DNA from: Streptomyces sp. CB01201
Lineage (GTDB): Bacteria; Actinomycetota; Actinomycetes; Streptomycetales; Streptomycetaceae
Assembly: GCF_002803085.1 (NCBI RefSeq)
Contig: NZ_NNBJ01000032.1
Location: forward strand, 1-57,365
DNA length: 57,365 bases
Direction: 5' to 3'
Shown: positions 1 to 8,166 of the stretch, piece by piece
Numbering within the stretch: the stretch's first letter is position 1
Layout of the letters: every line of letters starts with the position of its first letter
Notes under the pieces: model-generated
The model's database searches: none
Told to the model about the DNA's origin: nothing
Seen by the model: only the letters and a program-made list of their open reading frames with translations
Translations under genes and position numbers: made by a program

Positions 1-528
1 CGCAAACACCGGGCGGTGTCGCCGCCGATCGACAACCGGTGTCAGGACTCACCGATAAAGCCATACACGGGCATCCCGGAATCCTGCGAGGTCATCGTCC
101 GAGCGGGCCTCCTGCACGTGGGAGCCGTCTACCGGCGGGGGGAATCCGAGCCCCGGTTCTCGGCCGACGCCTCCGAACTCGCCCGCACTCCCCTCGCGCT
201 GCGCCAGGCAGTGGAGAGGGAGCGCAACCGGCCCCTGACGCGGGAGGAGTCCGAGGACTTCCTCGCCGTCCAGGCGAAGCTGCGCACCGTCCTGCCCGCA
301 GACTTCAGTCCCCAGCTCGACCGCGCACTAGCCGCCCCGCTCCTAACGGCGTCGCGACCCGGCGGGCCACGCGTCTCGTCCGCGGCCGCCCGCTCACTCA
401 GCACCGGCACCGTCAAGCGACCGGCCCAGCCGGAACGCGGCACCACGCCGCCCACCGATACACAGAACGCAGCACGCCAGCACCGTCCAGACAACGGGCC
501 AGATCAGCGGCGCGGACGCGGCAAGTAG
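1..528 (+). CDS. Hypothetical protein, open at the left edge
   Basis: The frame is open from base 1 and ends with TAG at 526-528, so the start may lie outside the window; a GTG at 16 is the first possible internal start. The product has an ordered-looking first half, including a GLLHVGAVYRRG stretch near residue 35 and a charged helix around residues 65-95. Its C-terminal third is rich in Pro, Thr, Gln and Arg and looks disordered. I do not recognise the family. The strong hairpin at 533-580 directly after the stop is the main support for a real gene end here. A non-coding explanation cannot be excluded. Confidence 0.35.
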   Translation, partial: RKHRAVSPPIDNRCQDSPIKPYTGIPESCEVIVRAGLLHVGAVYRRGESEPRFSADASELARTPLALRQAVERERNRPLTREESEDFLAVQAKLRTVLPADFSPQLDRALAAPLLTASRPGGPRVSSAAARSLSTGTVKRPAQPERGTTPPTDTQNAARQHRPDNGPDQRRGRGK

Positions 529-532
529 CAGA

Positions 533-580
533 CGCCGGCGCGAGGGGGCCCGCCGAACGGCGGGCCCCCTCGCGCCGGCG
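533..580. terminator. Perfect 23-bp inverted repeat, bidirectional terminator
   Basis: The arms at 533-555 and 558-580 are exact reverse complements separated only by AA. This is a very stable GC-rich stem without a T-tract, the usual form in Streptomyces. It lies 5 bp after the stop at 528 and 4 bp after the end of the minus-strand gene at 584, so it can serve both convergent genes. Confidence 0.85.
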
Positions 581-583
581 CGG

Positions 584-805
584 TCAGTCCTGCGGTCTGC
601 ACACCCCGCATGGCCACAGGGGGCGCCCGATGGAGATGGGGCGCGCGGCGTAGATGGTGCCGGTCAGCTCGCCGGGCTCGAAGATCCGCAGCTCCAGACG
701 CACGCCACGCTCTGCGGTCTCTTGACCCGGCAGGGGGTCAGGGTCGACAAAATAAAGGTCACTGACGACTACACCGAGCTGCTCGAACCCGAACGCGTAC
801 AACAT
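584..805 (-). CDS. Conserved actinobacterial hypothetical protein, C-terminally truncated
   Basis: A 73-residue product starts at ATG 803-805, preceded by a textbook AGGAGG five bases upstream. The N-terminus MLYAFGFEQLGVVVSDLYFV and the later GVRLELRIFEPGEL resemble a conserved small protein of unknown function that I recall from many Streptomyces genomes. Those relatives continue past the GRPLW segment. Here the frame breaks off into PCGVCRPQD just before the hairpin at 533-580. I therefore read this as a gene with an intact start and a lost 3' end, probably from a rearrangement at the hairpin. Longer upstream starts are possible but lack such a ribosome binding site. Confidence 0.6.
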   Translation of the reverse strand: MLYAFGFEQLGVVVSDLYFVDPDPLPGQETAERGVRLELRIFEPGELTGTIYAARPISIGRPLWPCGVCRPQD

Positions 806-1331
806 CTCGACCTCCTGATGGAGTGGAAGATGCGTCTCGTCGCAGGCAGAGCCTATGGCGGTCCCTCCGCGCTTGGCGCCTACCTGAATCGGCCAGCGCG
901 TTGCGACTCCAAGGCCGGGCAAGCAGGCTCGTCCTTGGTCGGTGCCGAGTGGGTGGGCGCAGCGTCTCGTCCGCCTTCTGGCGCCAGGCGTGTCTCAGAA
1001 ATGCGGTGAGGGCCGTGCAGGCGCAAGCTCGGTGGTGAAGTCGCGGACAGCGCGGTGGGACGGGTTCGGGACCCAAGGCGTTGGTCGGAATCATTCTCGC
1101 GAACCGCGCTGTGGACTGGGTGTGCTGGTGTGGGCTTTGTTCGGTGGACTAGATTGCGGGGATGACTACCGGGACGGCATTGCGCCACACACGGATCGGT
1201 GACCCGGTGCCCTTCTGAGCGCCGTGCGGGCCAGTGCGCGCCCGCTGTTCGATCGAGGAATCTACGCTGCTGCGCGGGCGCCACCTCCGTCGTGTTGATC
1301 ACAGGACACATCAACCACGACAGGAGAGTTC
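806..1331. other. Non-coding stretch
   Basis: No reading frame here has recognisable protein character. The frames on both strands are Arg/Pro-rich shadows. The last 12 bases hold the AGGAG ribosome binding site of the next gene. Confidence 0.5.
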
Positions 1332-2066
1332 ATGCCCACCAAGATGCTGCAGATTCCCACTGCGGACGGCCAGGCCGATGCGTTCGCCGCTTTCCCCGAC
1401 GATGGCGTGCGGCACCCCGGGGTGCTGATGTACGCGGACGGTTTCGGTATCCGGCCCGTGGTGCGGGAGATGGCCCGCGAACTGGCCGGGCACGGTTACT
1501 ACGTGCTCGTCCCCAACTTCTTCTACCGGCACGGCCCGGCACCTGTGGTCGAACTTCCCAAGCACATCGGAGAAGAGGCCCGGACCGCGGTCATGGCTCG
1601 GCTGATGCCTCTGATTGAGGCGCACACCATCGAACGGACCCTGCGCGACGCCGACGCCTACCTCAGGTTCCTCACCGCTCAGCCCGGGGTCGACGCCGGT
1701 CCGGTCGCGGTGACCGGCTACTGCATAGGCGGCCTCCTGGCGGTGCGCACCGCCGTGGCCCACCCCGGCCAGGTGGCCGCCCTCGCCGGATTCCATGCCC
1801 CCGTGGGCGCCGTCGGGCCCGACAACATCTCGCAGCTCACCGCTCAGGTCCACTTCGGCCACGCCGAAACCGACCTGACGCCCGAGGCCCTCGCCGAACT
1901 CAACGAGGCCCTGGACGCCGCAGGTGTCGACTACACCTCTGAGATCTACCCCGACACCGTCCACGGCTTCACCATGGCCGACACCGACGCCTTCAACCCC
2001 GCCGCACTGCAGCTGCACTGGGACCACCTGCTCCGCCTCCTCGGCCGCGCCCTGGGCAGCTGTTGA
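1332..2066 (+). CDS. Dienelactone hydrolase family protein
   Basis: An alpha/beta-hydrolase of 244 residues, the usual size for the family. The nucleophile elbow GYCIGG near residue 136 carries the Cys typical of dienelactone hydrolases, and the catalytic His is in TVHGF near residue 216. The acid is probably the Asp in HAETD near 183. Family members hydrolyse lactones and esters, classically dienelactones in chloro-aromatic breakdown, but most genomic copies have unknown substrates. The ATG at 1332 follows AGGAG by five bases. No signal peptide is visible, so it should be cytoplasmic. It stands alone, with no catabolic partners nearby. Confidence 0.9.
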   Translation: MPTKMLQIPTADGQADAFAAFPDDGVRHPGVLMYADGFGIRPVVREMARELAGHGYYVLVPNFFYRHGPAPVVELPKHIGEEARTAVMARLMPLIEAHTIERTLRDADAYLRFLTAQPGVDAGPVAVTGYCIGGLLAVRTAVAHPGQVAALAGFHAPVGAVGPDNISQLTAQVHFGHAETDLTPEALAELNEALDAAGVDYTSEIYPDTVHGFTMADTDAFNPAALQLHWDHLLRLLGRALGSC

Positions 2067-2137
2067 GGCCCCGGCCCGGAATCCGAACCTGAAGTGCACA
2101 GCTCCGCAGCCCTTGAGGCGTGTTGCGAGAGTGCTGG

Positions 2138-2240
2138 TCACAGCCACTCATTGACGGCCGCGACCAGCACTGTCGCTTCGTAGCGGACGGCAAGCTTGTC
2201 GTATCCCGTGGCGATTGCGCGCCCGGGCGGGACGTCGGTC
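2138..2240 (-). pseudogene. 3' remnant of an IS5-type transposase
   Basis: The last ~30 codons before the TGA at 2138-2140 read GRAIATGYDKLAVRYEAT followed by VLVAAVNEWL. This matches the C-terminal tail of Streptomyces IS5-family DDE transposases, which typically end with IATRYDKLAxRYEATV and IxEWL. No catalytic part of the transposase remains. The frame runs on by chance into the HTH-like fragment upstream. Confidence 0.7.
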
Positions 2241-2489
2241 AGGGCCGCCAGTGCGTCACGGCGGGGATCGGCGTGAGCAGGCGCCGGGCGGAGTTGAGCA
2301 CACCGAGAGTAGGCCGGGGACGAGCGGGCGGGGTCTGTGTGTCCCGGCCCTTGGCTGGGGCGGGGGTGGTCAGGCTCGGGCTGAAGGCGGCCAGGAGGTC
2401 GCTCAGGCGTCGGCCGGGGTGGTCCTGGCCGGGCGTCCGCACGGCCGGGGGGCTGAGCCGGCGGGGCTGAGCACGAGCCGTCGGGATCG

Positions 2490-2728
2490 TCGCCGTGGCG
2501 TGTGGCAGCGGTTTTCCAGAGGGGCTGGAAGAAGCTCGGTTCGCCGTCCAGGAGCTGGACGAGGTGGCGAATGCTGTCCCAGTCGGGGACAAGGGTGCCC
2601 TCAAGGATCTGCGCGATGTGGTCCTCGCTCAGCGTGCAGCTGTCCTTGAGAGGCTCCAACACGTGACCTATCAGGGCCGTCTCCGGGCCCTTGCCGAGCG
2701 AGCGATCAGCTCGATTGACAGCGGCCAC
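2490..2728 (-). pseudogene. XRE-like HTH fragment fused to low-complexity sequence
   Basis: From GTG 2726-2728 the product begins with an ordered segment containing LSEDHIAQILEGTLVPDWDS, a helix-turn-helix-like pattern, then HLVQLLDGEPSFFQPLW. This resembles the N-terminal regulator-like module of many Streptomyces proteins of unknown role. After about residue 80 the frame becomes Pro/Arg-rich and runs into the transposase remnant at 2138. I interpret it as a gene whose 3' part was lost when an IS inserted and decayed. A functional ~196-residue protein is less likely. Confidence 0.45.
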
Positions 2729-2797
2729 GCGGAAATCGCTCTGACCGTAGCTTCGTGAAAGGCCGGATCAGGACGCTGCCCTGGCGCTTCGGCGTTG

Positions 2798-3820
2798 TCA
2801 TTCGCGCTCGCCGGCTCTCGCGAGCGTGGAGACCATGATCTGGGCTTCGGTGGGCCGATCCGCGAGCCGCCCTGCTTCGAGGATCGCCTCGTCCGTCATC
2901 CGCGCGCCGACCTGGTGGGCTCGGTGAACGGCGTCGACGTTCAATTGTGCGGTCAGTACGAGGAGCCAGCGCATGGCCTGCACGGGGTCGGCTTCCGTAC
3001 CGACGCCGTCCCGGTACCAGTCGGCCGCGACATCCGCCGCGCCAGCGTGGCCGTTCTCAGCTGCCCGCACGTACCAGCTCAAGGCTTCCTCGTTGCGTCT
3101 GTCGGCTGCCAACTGGTCTCCCAGCACCGCGGCAGCCTGCGTGATGCCCCCGTCGGCGGCCTGGGTCAGCAGTCGGAGGTACTCGTCTCGGTCAGCGCGA
3201 CATTTGCCTTCCCCCTGGGTGACCGCAGCGTTGAAGGCCCCGTAGGCGTCCCCTTTCGCGGCTGCCGCACGAAACAGCTCCAGAGCCTCGTCACGGTCCT
3301 CCTCCACTCCTTTGCCACGCACCAACATGAAACCGAAGGTGCGAAGGCCGGCGGCGTGACCAGCGGCGGCCGCGGCCCTGGCATAGCCGACCGCCATCGG
3401 AAGGGCGTCTTCGGTGAAGTAGTCCATCAAGACTCCCGCCATCAGAGCTTGCGCGGCGGGTTCTCCCGCATCAGCGAGCGGTCTGATGTGAGGGGCTGCG
3501 AATGTGCTGGCGGCGTTCGCGCCGTCCAGACTGCCCAGCTTGGCAGCCTCGATCCAGGCAAGCCCGGCATCTACCCAGCGTCCATCCTCAGCCGCCTCCT
3601 GCCCAGCGACGAGGAGCTCTTGTATCTGCGCCGACTCAGGTTGGGGCTGGACGGACGTCACGGAGGCTCCTGGAAAGAGTGCGGGTGGCGACCGGCCGAT
3701 TGAAGCAGAAGCGCCTCTTCCGTACGGCATCGGCCCCGGCAGGACTGATGCAGCTTGATCTCCCAGGCCCTCAAGATCCTTCACGGAACTCAGGTCAGAC
3801 CTGTTTTCAGGGAGCCCCAT
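2798..3820 (-). CDS. Sel1-like (TPR-type) repeat protein
   Basis: A 340-residue product of which residues ~95-310 are alpha-alpha repeats with the Sel1 spacing. Examples are AAAAAGHAAGLRTFGFML with GVEEDRDEALELFRAAA, AAAKGDAYGAFNAAV and RAAENGHAGAADVAADWYRD with GVGTEADPVQAMRWL. Such repeats mediate protein-protein contacts. The N-terminal ~70 residues are Pro/Ser-rich and probably disordered. ATG 3818-3820 was chosen because the frame upstream of it is Arg/Pro/His shadow sequence; its ribosome binding site is weak, so the exact start is uncertain. No signal peptide or membrane segment is seen. Confidence 0.8.
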   Translation of the reverse strand: MGLPENRSDLSSVKDLEGLGDQAASVLPGPMPYGRGASASIGRSPPALFPGASVTSVQPQPESAQIQELLVAGQEAAEDGRWVDAGLAWIEAAKLGSLDGANAASTFAAPHIRPLADAGEPAAQALMAGVLMDYFTEDALPMAVGYARAAAAAGHAAGLRTFGFMLVRGKGVEEDRDEALELFRAAAAKGDAYGAFNAAVTQGEGKCRADRDEYLRLLTQAADGGITQAAAVLGDQLAADRRNEEALSWYVRAAENGHAGAADVAADWYRDGVGTEADPVQAMRWLLVLTAQLNVDAVHRAHQVGARMTDEAILEAGRLADRPTEAQIMVSTLARAGERE

Positions 3821-3903
3821 CAGTGCACGGCCACAGTGGAGCGGGCCCGCACCGTGATGGACGCTGCGTCCGTGATGGTGCGGGCCCCCGTGCAGGGCAG
3901 CGC

Positions 3904-4239
3904 TCAGTCGGACAGGTCGAGGGAGAGTCGGATTGACCGGGAGACGGCCTCCATCTCCTCGGGCGGCACGATCCCCAGGTAGGTCCCGGACGACAGGAAT
4001 GAGGCAGTGACCGTGTGGAGCTGGGTGCCGATGACGGTGGCGGGCACCGGCTGCTCGATCGGGGCGGAGAGCAGGGTGTCGGGGGCGGTGCCGGAGGTGT
4101 CGCACACGGCGGTGACCACGGTGTGCGGGTAGGTCGACATCGCCGCATCCGCCTCGATCACCACGAAGGTGTGCTTGAGGCCGCGGGGCGTGGTCGCCCT
4201 CCACACCTGGCCGCGACGGACCGGCGGATTCGAGGTCAC
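3904..4239 (-). CDS. MazF/PemK-type toxin of a type II toxin-antitoxin pair
   Basis: A 111-residue protein with the PemK/MazF beta-barrel pattern: the N-terminal RRGQVWRATTPRGLKHTFVV corresponds to the family's GDIWWVDLNPxxGxExxxxRP region, followed by VVIEAD and a C-terminal hydrophobic core. MazF toxins are ribosome-independent endoribonucleases that cut mRNA. GTG 4237-4239 overlaps the antitoxin stop by four bases (GTGA), the classic arrangement of such operons. The canonical Arg near the start and a Thr/Ser pair are plausible but not assignable by eye. Gene order is antitoxin then toxin. Confidence 0.75.
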   Translation of the reverse strand: MTSNPPVRRGQVWRATTPRGLKHTFVVIEADAAMSTYPHTVVTAVCDTSGTAPDTLLSAPIEQPVPATVIGTQLHTVTASFLSSGTYLGIVPPEEMEAVSRSIRLSLDLSD

Positions 4240-4469
4240 CGCCCGCCGCCGGCCGCCGCGTCGAGGGAGTCGAGCGCGAGCTCCTGGAGGTCGTCGGACT
4301 CGGCGGCACGCGAGCGCTGCCAGGCAGAGAGGCGGTCGGCGGCGTCGCGTACGGCCTGGGTCTGGAGGGCCTTTGCGGTGTAGGCGGAGACGTTCCCGTC
4401 TGCCTCGGTGCGGATCGCGGCCAGTATGTCGGCGGGCAGGGTCACGGTGATTCGCTCAGTAGCGGCCAT
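4236..4469 (-). CDS. Ribbon-helix-helix antitoxin
   Basis: A 77-residue product beginning MAATERITVTLPADILAAIR, the beta-strand plus helix pattern of MetJ/Arc-type ribbon-helix-helix antitoxins. It continues with a helix containing VSAYTAKALQTQ and an acidic helical tail that would wrap the toxin. ATG 4467-4469 has GGTGAG just upstream; an alternative ATG four codons earlier (4481) cannot be excluded. Its stop overlaps the MazF-like gene. By analogy the protein neutralises the toxin and represses the operon. Confidence 0.75.
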   Translation of the reverse strand: MAATERITVTLPADILAAIRTEADGNVSAYTAKALQTQAVRDAADRLSAWQRSRAAESDDLQELALDSLDAAAGGGR

Positions 4470-4522
4470 ACTCACCAGCATACCGAGCCGCACACTGAGT
4501 AGCACACCCGCCAGCACTGCGC

Positions 4523-5020
4523 TTATGGGGTAGAGCGGGGTGGTCGGGCGAGCCGGTGCAGGGTGCGGCACGAGATGTCTTCCTCCACGCTGATGCCCAG
4601 GGCGACGAAGAGCCCCGTGTCCTTCTTCTGCACCGCGACGGCGGCCCTCGCGGCGTCTTCCTTGTCCGGGTAGATCCAGAGACTGACCCGTCCGGTGTCC
4701 GCGAAGACGGCCATGTCCAGGAAGCCCTGTCGCTGGCGGGCGGTCTTCAGCTCGAAGCGGACTGTCAGCTCGAACCTCTGGGGCGCCTGCCCATACAGAC
4801 GGAGGAGAACATGCTGGTGGTCGGGCGTGACGTTCCACCGGGCGTCGATGGTCGTGCCCGTGCTCTGGATACCAGTGCAGTCGAGGGAGGCCTCCGTGTA
4901 CGCCTCGTCGAGGCCGTCCACAGCGTCTCGGGCCACCGGCACCATCACCATCAGGTGGGGCCCGCCCACGACGTGCAGGGGAAACGCCTCGGCGTCAATC
5001 GTCGCTATCGGAACGCTCAT
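4523..5020 (-). CDS. Hypothetical protein
   Basis: A 165-residue soluble product with alternating beta-strand character, for example HVVGGPHLMVMVPVARDAVD, HQHVLLRLYGQAPQRFELTV and VSLWIYPDKEDAARAAVAVQ. The third segment resembles a small alpha/beta domain that ends with an acidic helix. I cannot name the family. It lies 53 bp upstream of the antitoxin on the same strand but has its own start at ATG 5018-5020. Clean codon use and compositional order support a real gene. Confidence 0.6.
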   Translation of the reverse strand: MSVPIATIDAEAFPLHVVGGPHLMVMVPVARDAVDGLDEAYTEASLDCTGIQSTGTTIDARWNVTPDHQHVLLRLYGQAPQRFELTVRFELKTARQRQGFLDMAVFADTGRVSLWIYPDKEDAARAAVAVQKKDTGLFVALGISVEEDISCRTLHRLARPPRSTP

Positions 5021-5586
5021 CGTGCGAGTTTATGCAGCTCACGCCCTGGCACGGAGACAACTTCGGTGAGGGGCTGGCGCCAGGGTGGTGAGCCAGGGCT
5101 GGTTCACCACCCCCACATGTTCCTCGGCCTGGCCATCACACGGACCAGCAGCCCCGGCGCCTTCCAGGCGCGGCGCGAGCTGCGCGGTCCGCCCGTCCTC
5201 GGGCGGGACCGATACCCGAAGCAAGCGTCTTACAGCCCCTAACGAAATGGGATGGCGGATGCGCCCCTGTCAAGGCGAGGATCGCTCGGTACTCGCCGAT
5301 GAAGGGGCAGCTGTGAACGACATTGTTCCGAGAGAGCTGATCTCTCTTGCGGATGACGAGGGGAACTGTGTCGCCGTCAACATTCTGGGCTGGCTTCGTT
5401 GATCTCAAGGAACAGCGATTGTCGACCGGTTTCGGAGGCAGGTGGCGATTGCTGGGCTGATGGCTGTCGATGAGAAATGACGGCATGGTCGCGTCTGGGA
5501 CGTGTCACGGCCTGCACTCATCACCGGGATGGGGTTGGTCGTGAGGGCGGACATGTCCGCGCTGTGGCCGGGAGGGGGGCGAATCT
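5021..5586. other. Non-coding stretch with unassigned remnants
   Basis: No frame here looks like a whole gene. A short plus-strand frame ending at 5402 (VPRELISLADDEGNCVAVNI region) and a minus-strand frame across the same bases have some protein-like composition, but neither has a convincing start. I treat the region as decayed DNA. Confidence 0.4.
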
Positions 5587-6039
5587 CTATGGCGTCATGT
5601 CACGTAGGTCAGGGCGGTTTCTGGGCAGTCCGAAGCCCGCCATCTGCTTCTCCTCGTAGGACAGGAAGCCCAGGCTCCGGTAGAACGCGTGGTTGCGCTT
5701 GCCTTCCGGTGACGACTCGTGGTCTGTGGAGAGAAGGAAGAAGCGGCAGTGCGAGTAGCGTCGCATCAGGTGGTCGACCAGGGCCCGGCCGACGCCCTGC
5801 CGGTGATGCGCTGGGTTGACCACGACGTCCTGGACGTAGCAGATGTGTTCATCGTCGGAGACGGTCCGGGCCAGTCCCAGGAGCATTCCTGAACCGTCTC
5901 GTGCGGTGATGACCAGGTGAGAGTTCCGCAGGCCGCGGCAGAGCTTGTCGACGTCGGCGGTGTAACCCTCCCAGCCGACCGAGTCGTAGAGGCTCAGCAT
6001 CTCATCAGGATCGAAAACGCTCTCTTCCGTGATGAACAC
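5587..6039 (-). CDS. GNAT family N-acetyltransferase
   Basis: A 150-residue single-domain GNAT fold, the normal length. The acetyl-CoA binding motif A is clear: YVQDVVVNPAHHRQGVGRAL, where the R/QxxGxG/A loop is RQGVGR. It is followed by the motif B region FYRSLGF and the upstream motif VITARDGSGMLLGLARTVSDD. GNAT enzymes transfer acetyl groups from acetyl-CoA to amines on small molecules or proteins; the substrate is unknown. The GTG at 6037-6039 follows AGGGGG. The gene is bordered upstream by the IS21-type element at 6134. Confidence 0.9.
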   Translation of the reverse strand: MFITEESVFDPDEMLSLYDSVGWEGYTADVDKLCRGLRNSHLVITARDGSGMLLGLARTVSDDEHICYVQDVVVNPAHHRQGVGRALVDHLMRRYSHCRFFLLSTDHESSPEGKRNHAFYRSLGFLSYEEKQMAGFGLPRNRPDLRDMTP

Positions 6040-6133
6040 GCCAAACCCCCTGCGGCTGTGCGGCTTCTCGATGCCGACTTCTCACTGCATCTGACTTCAC
6101 GCTCGTCGGCCACGTCAAGATCGGCAGTCGGCC

Positions 6134-7738
6134 TCAGCCAGCCTGGGCGGGTTGTTCGGTTCGGGCTCGGGTGCTGGCGAGGCGGTAGGAGTCGGTGCCG
6201 GTCTCGATGATGGTGCCGTTGAAGGTGAGGCGGTCGACGATGGCCACGCAGAGGCGGGGGTCGGTGAAGGTCTTGGTCCAGCCGCCGAAGGATTCGTTGG
6301 AGGCGATGGCGACGCTGTTCTTCTCCTCGCGTTCGGTCAGGACCTGGAAGAGGAGTTCGGCGCCGTGGCGGTCGAGTTCCATGTAGCCGAGTTCGTCGAT
6401 GCAGAGAAGATCGACGCGGCCGTAGCGGGCGATCGTCTTGTTCAGCTGGATCTTCATGGCCTGGGTCCACCAGGCGTCGTGGACCGGGGTGAACTTGCCG
6501 GCCGAACGGGCCTGTTCGAGAGCGGTCGAGCCGGGGAAGGCGCCGGGCTTGCGGACCAGCACCTCCAGGTAGTGGTCCAGCTCCAGGCGGACGGCTCCCT
6601 TGGCAATCAACCGCTCATGGCGGGCCACTTCCACGTTCTGGTCGTAAACCACCAGGTGAGAGGCGTGAAGGATGACCCGCACCCGCTTGCCGATCAGCCG
6701 GATGGGGACCGAGTAGCGGTTCGTGCGGACCGGGATCTGGCCGTAGCGGTCGACCCGCGGGGTGAACAGCCGCCCGGTCTCGAACGGCTCCTGGGGCAGC
6801 GGCATCAGCAACGGCCGTTCGACCGCGAAGTCCTCGGAGATGGTCCGGGACCTGGAGCCGATCCGGCGGGCGTCGTCCTGCCGGTCCCACTGCTCGACCA
6901 TCTCGTTCAGCTCGGCGAGCGACGACACCTCGGGGACCGGGACGAAGTGGTTGCGGCGGAAGTAGCCGATCTGCCCCTCAACGCCGCCCTTCTCGTGGGC
7001 GCCTTCGATGCCGGGGCGGCAGTAGAAGCTCTCGATGCCGTAGTGCGACTTGAACGCGAGCCACCGGTCAGCTTCCACCCTTGCCCGGCTCAGCCCGAGC
7101 ACGCGGGCGACGGCAGCCTTGAGGTTGTCATAGCGGACCTTGCTCCGCGGGACCCCGCCCAGCGTCCGCAGTGCGTGGACGTGGCCTTCGAAGAACGCCT
7201 CCTGGCCGCAGGACGCGAACACGCGGTGGACGGCCTTGCCCGAATACGACAGGCGAAAGGAGAACAGGTAGCAGGTCACCAGCTCGCCGGCGAGGCGGAT
7301 CGTCACGTCACCGAAGTCGACCTCCGCCTCGTGACCGGGCTGATGGGTCTGCGGGACGAACGCCTCCAGCGGAGCCTTGCCCGACTCGACCAGGATCTCG
7401 GGCTTCCGGGCCGCGACGTAATAGCGGACCATCCCGTAAGAGACGTCGGCGCCGTGTTCCTCGACCAGCCGGTGGAAGATCCGCGTGACCGTGTGCCGCT
7501 GCTTGCGCGGCGCGTCCAGGTCCGCCCGCAGGATGTCGTCGATCAGCGGCTTGTAGCGGTCCAGTCCGGTAGCCCGCGGCGGCAGCTTCTTGCGCAGCTC
7601 CGGCCAGGAGGAGTCCAATGCCTTCCGAACCGTCCGCCATGTCACGCCGTGTTTGCGCTCAAGCTCTCGCATCGACATGCCGCCACGGTGGTCACGCCGG
7701 ATCGCCGCGTACAGCTCGACCTTCGACATCCGCGGCAT
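6134..7738 (-). pseudogene. IS21-family IstA-IstB in-frame fusion created by internal deletion
   Basis: The N-terminal ~415 residues are an IS21 IstA transposase: an HTH near residues 20-45 (GGMSMRELERKHGVTWRTVR), then the rve/RNase H-like core with AEVDFG, RYDNLKAAV and EGAHEKGGVEGQIGY, which holds the catalytic Glu. After SAGKFTPVHDAWW the frame jumps directly into the C-terminal half of the IstB helper ATPase: RVDLLCIDELGYM (Walker B), ASNESFGGWTKTF and DRLTFNGTIIETG. The C-terminus of IstA and the N-terminus of IstB, including its Walker A loop, are absent. Normal IS21 elements encode two separate proteins. The fused product cannot bind ATP in the usual way and is probably inactive. ATG 7736-7738 follows AAAGGTG. 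Confidence 0.88.
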
Positions 7739-7790
7739 GACCAGCACCTTTCACCAGGAGCATCCCGATGCTGCCCTGGCAAGAATCCCA

Positions 7791-7853
7791 GTGCCTCCCA
7801 AACTCGTCGACATCACCCATCCGTGGAACAGGGCGCCTCCCAAACTCATCGAC
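7791..7853. repeat. IS21-type terminal repeats
   Basis: Two 21-bp direct copies lie at 7791-7811 and 7833-7853 and match at 19 of 21 positions around the core GCCTCCCAAACTC. IS21-type elements carry several such IstA binding sites inside their ends. They mark the left side of transposase transcription and the boundary of the element. A matching set at the other end (6040-6134) was not recognised. Confidence 0.65.
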
Positions 7854-7890
7854 AAGCGACGTCACTACTGCTCGATAAAGCCACACCCCC

Positions 7891-8166
7891 CAACCGTGGG
7901 AGACCGGGCAGCTCCTGGGTTACTGCGCAGGACCTGTCAGCCAGGACATCGAACGGCCCCAGGACGGCCAGTGGGGGATGCGCTGTGATCTGAAGGCCGG
8001 CTCCAGCGGCGGACCCCACCTGCTCGACTTCGACCACAACACCAAAACGGGAACCGTGGTCGGCGTCAACTCCAGCACCCGCACCACGGACGCAGGACCC
8101 GTCGAAGACGCGGCACCCCTGGACAGCACCGCCATGCTCCTCTACGCGCGTGCCCAGGTGGGCTGA
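7891..8166 (+). pseudogene. C-terminal remnant of a trypsin-like serine protease
   Basis: The frame from 7891 reads PWETGQLLGYCAGPV, then WGMRCDLKAGSSGGPHLLDF and TGTVVGVNSS, ending at TGA 8164-8166. GSSGGP is the catalytic Ser motif of S1 peptidases, and the following VVGVNS strand is typical of extracellular actinobacterial trypsin-like proteins. The His and Asp parts of the triad and the signal peptide are missing. The upstream border is the end of the IS21-type element, so the simplest explanation is truncation by its insertion or by a later deletion. Confidence 0.8.

Noticed and set aside
880..1314. Long minus-strand open frame (144 codons)
   Set aside because: Arg/Pro/His-rich composition, no ribosome binding site and no recognisable segment; a shadow frame of GC-rich non-coding DNA.
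1311..2147. 278-codon frame antisense to the dienelactone hydrolase
   Set aside because: Gly/Val/His-rich mirror of a well-supported gene, with no domain of its own.
5136..5486. Minus-strand frame with some protein-like composition
   Set aside because: No start signal and no family resemblance that I could defend; left as a non-coding stretch.
7791..7853. CRISPR-like direct repeats
   Set aside because: Only two copies 42 bp apart at the end of an IS21-type element; they fit transposase binding sites.
6152..7993. 613-codon plus-strand frame
   Set aside because: Exact antisense of the IS21 fusion gene; the length is due only to high GC.
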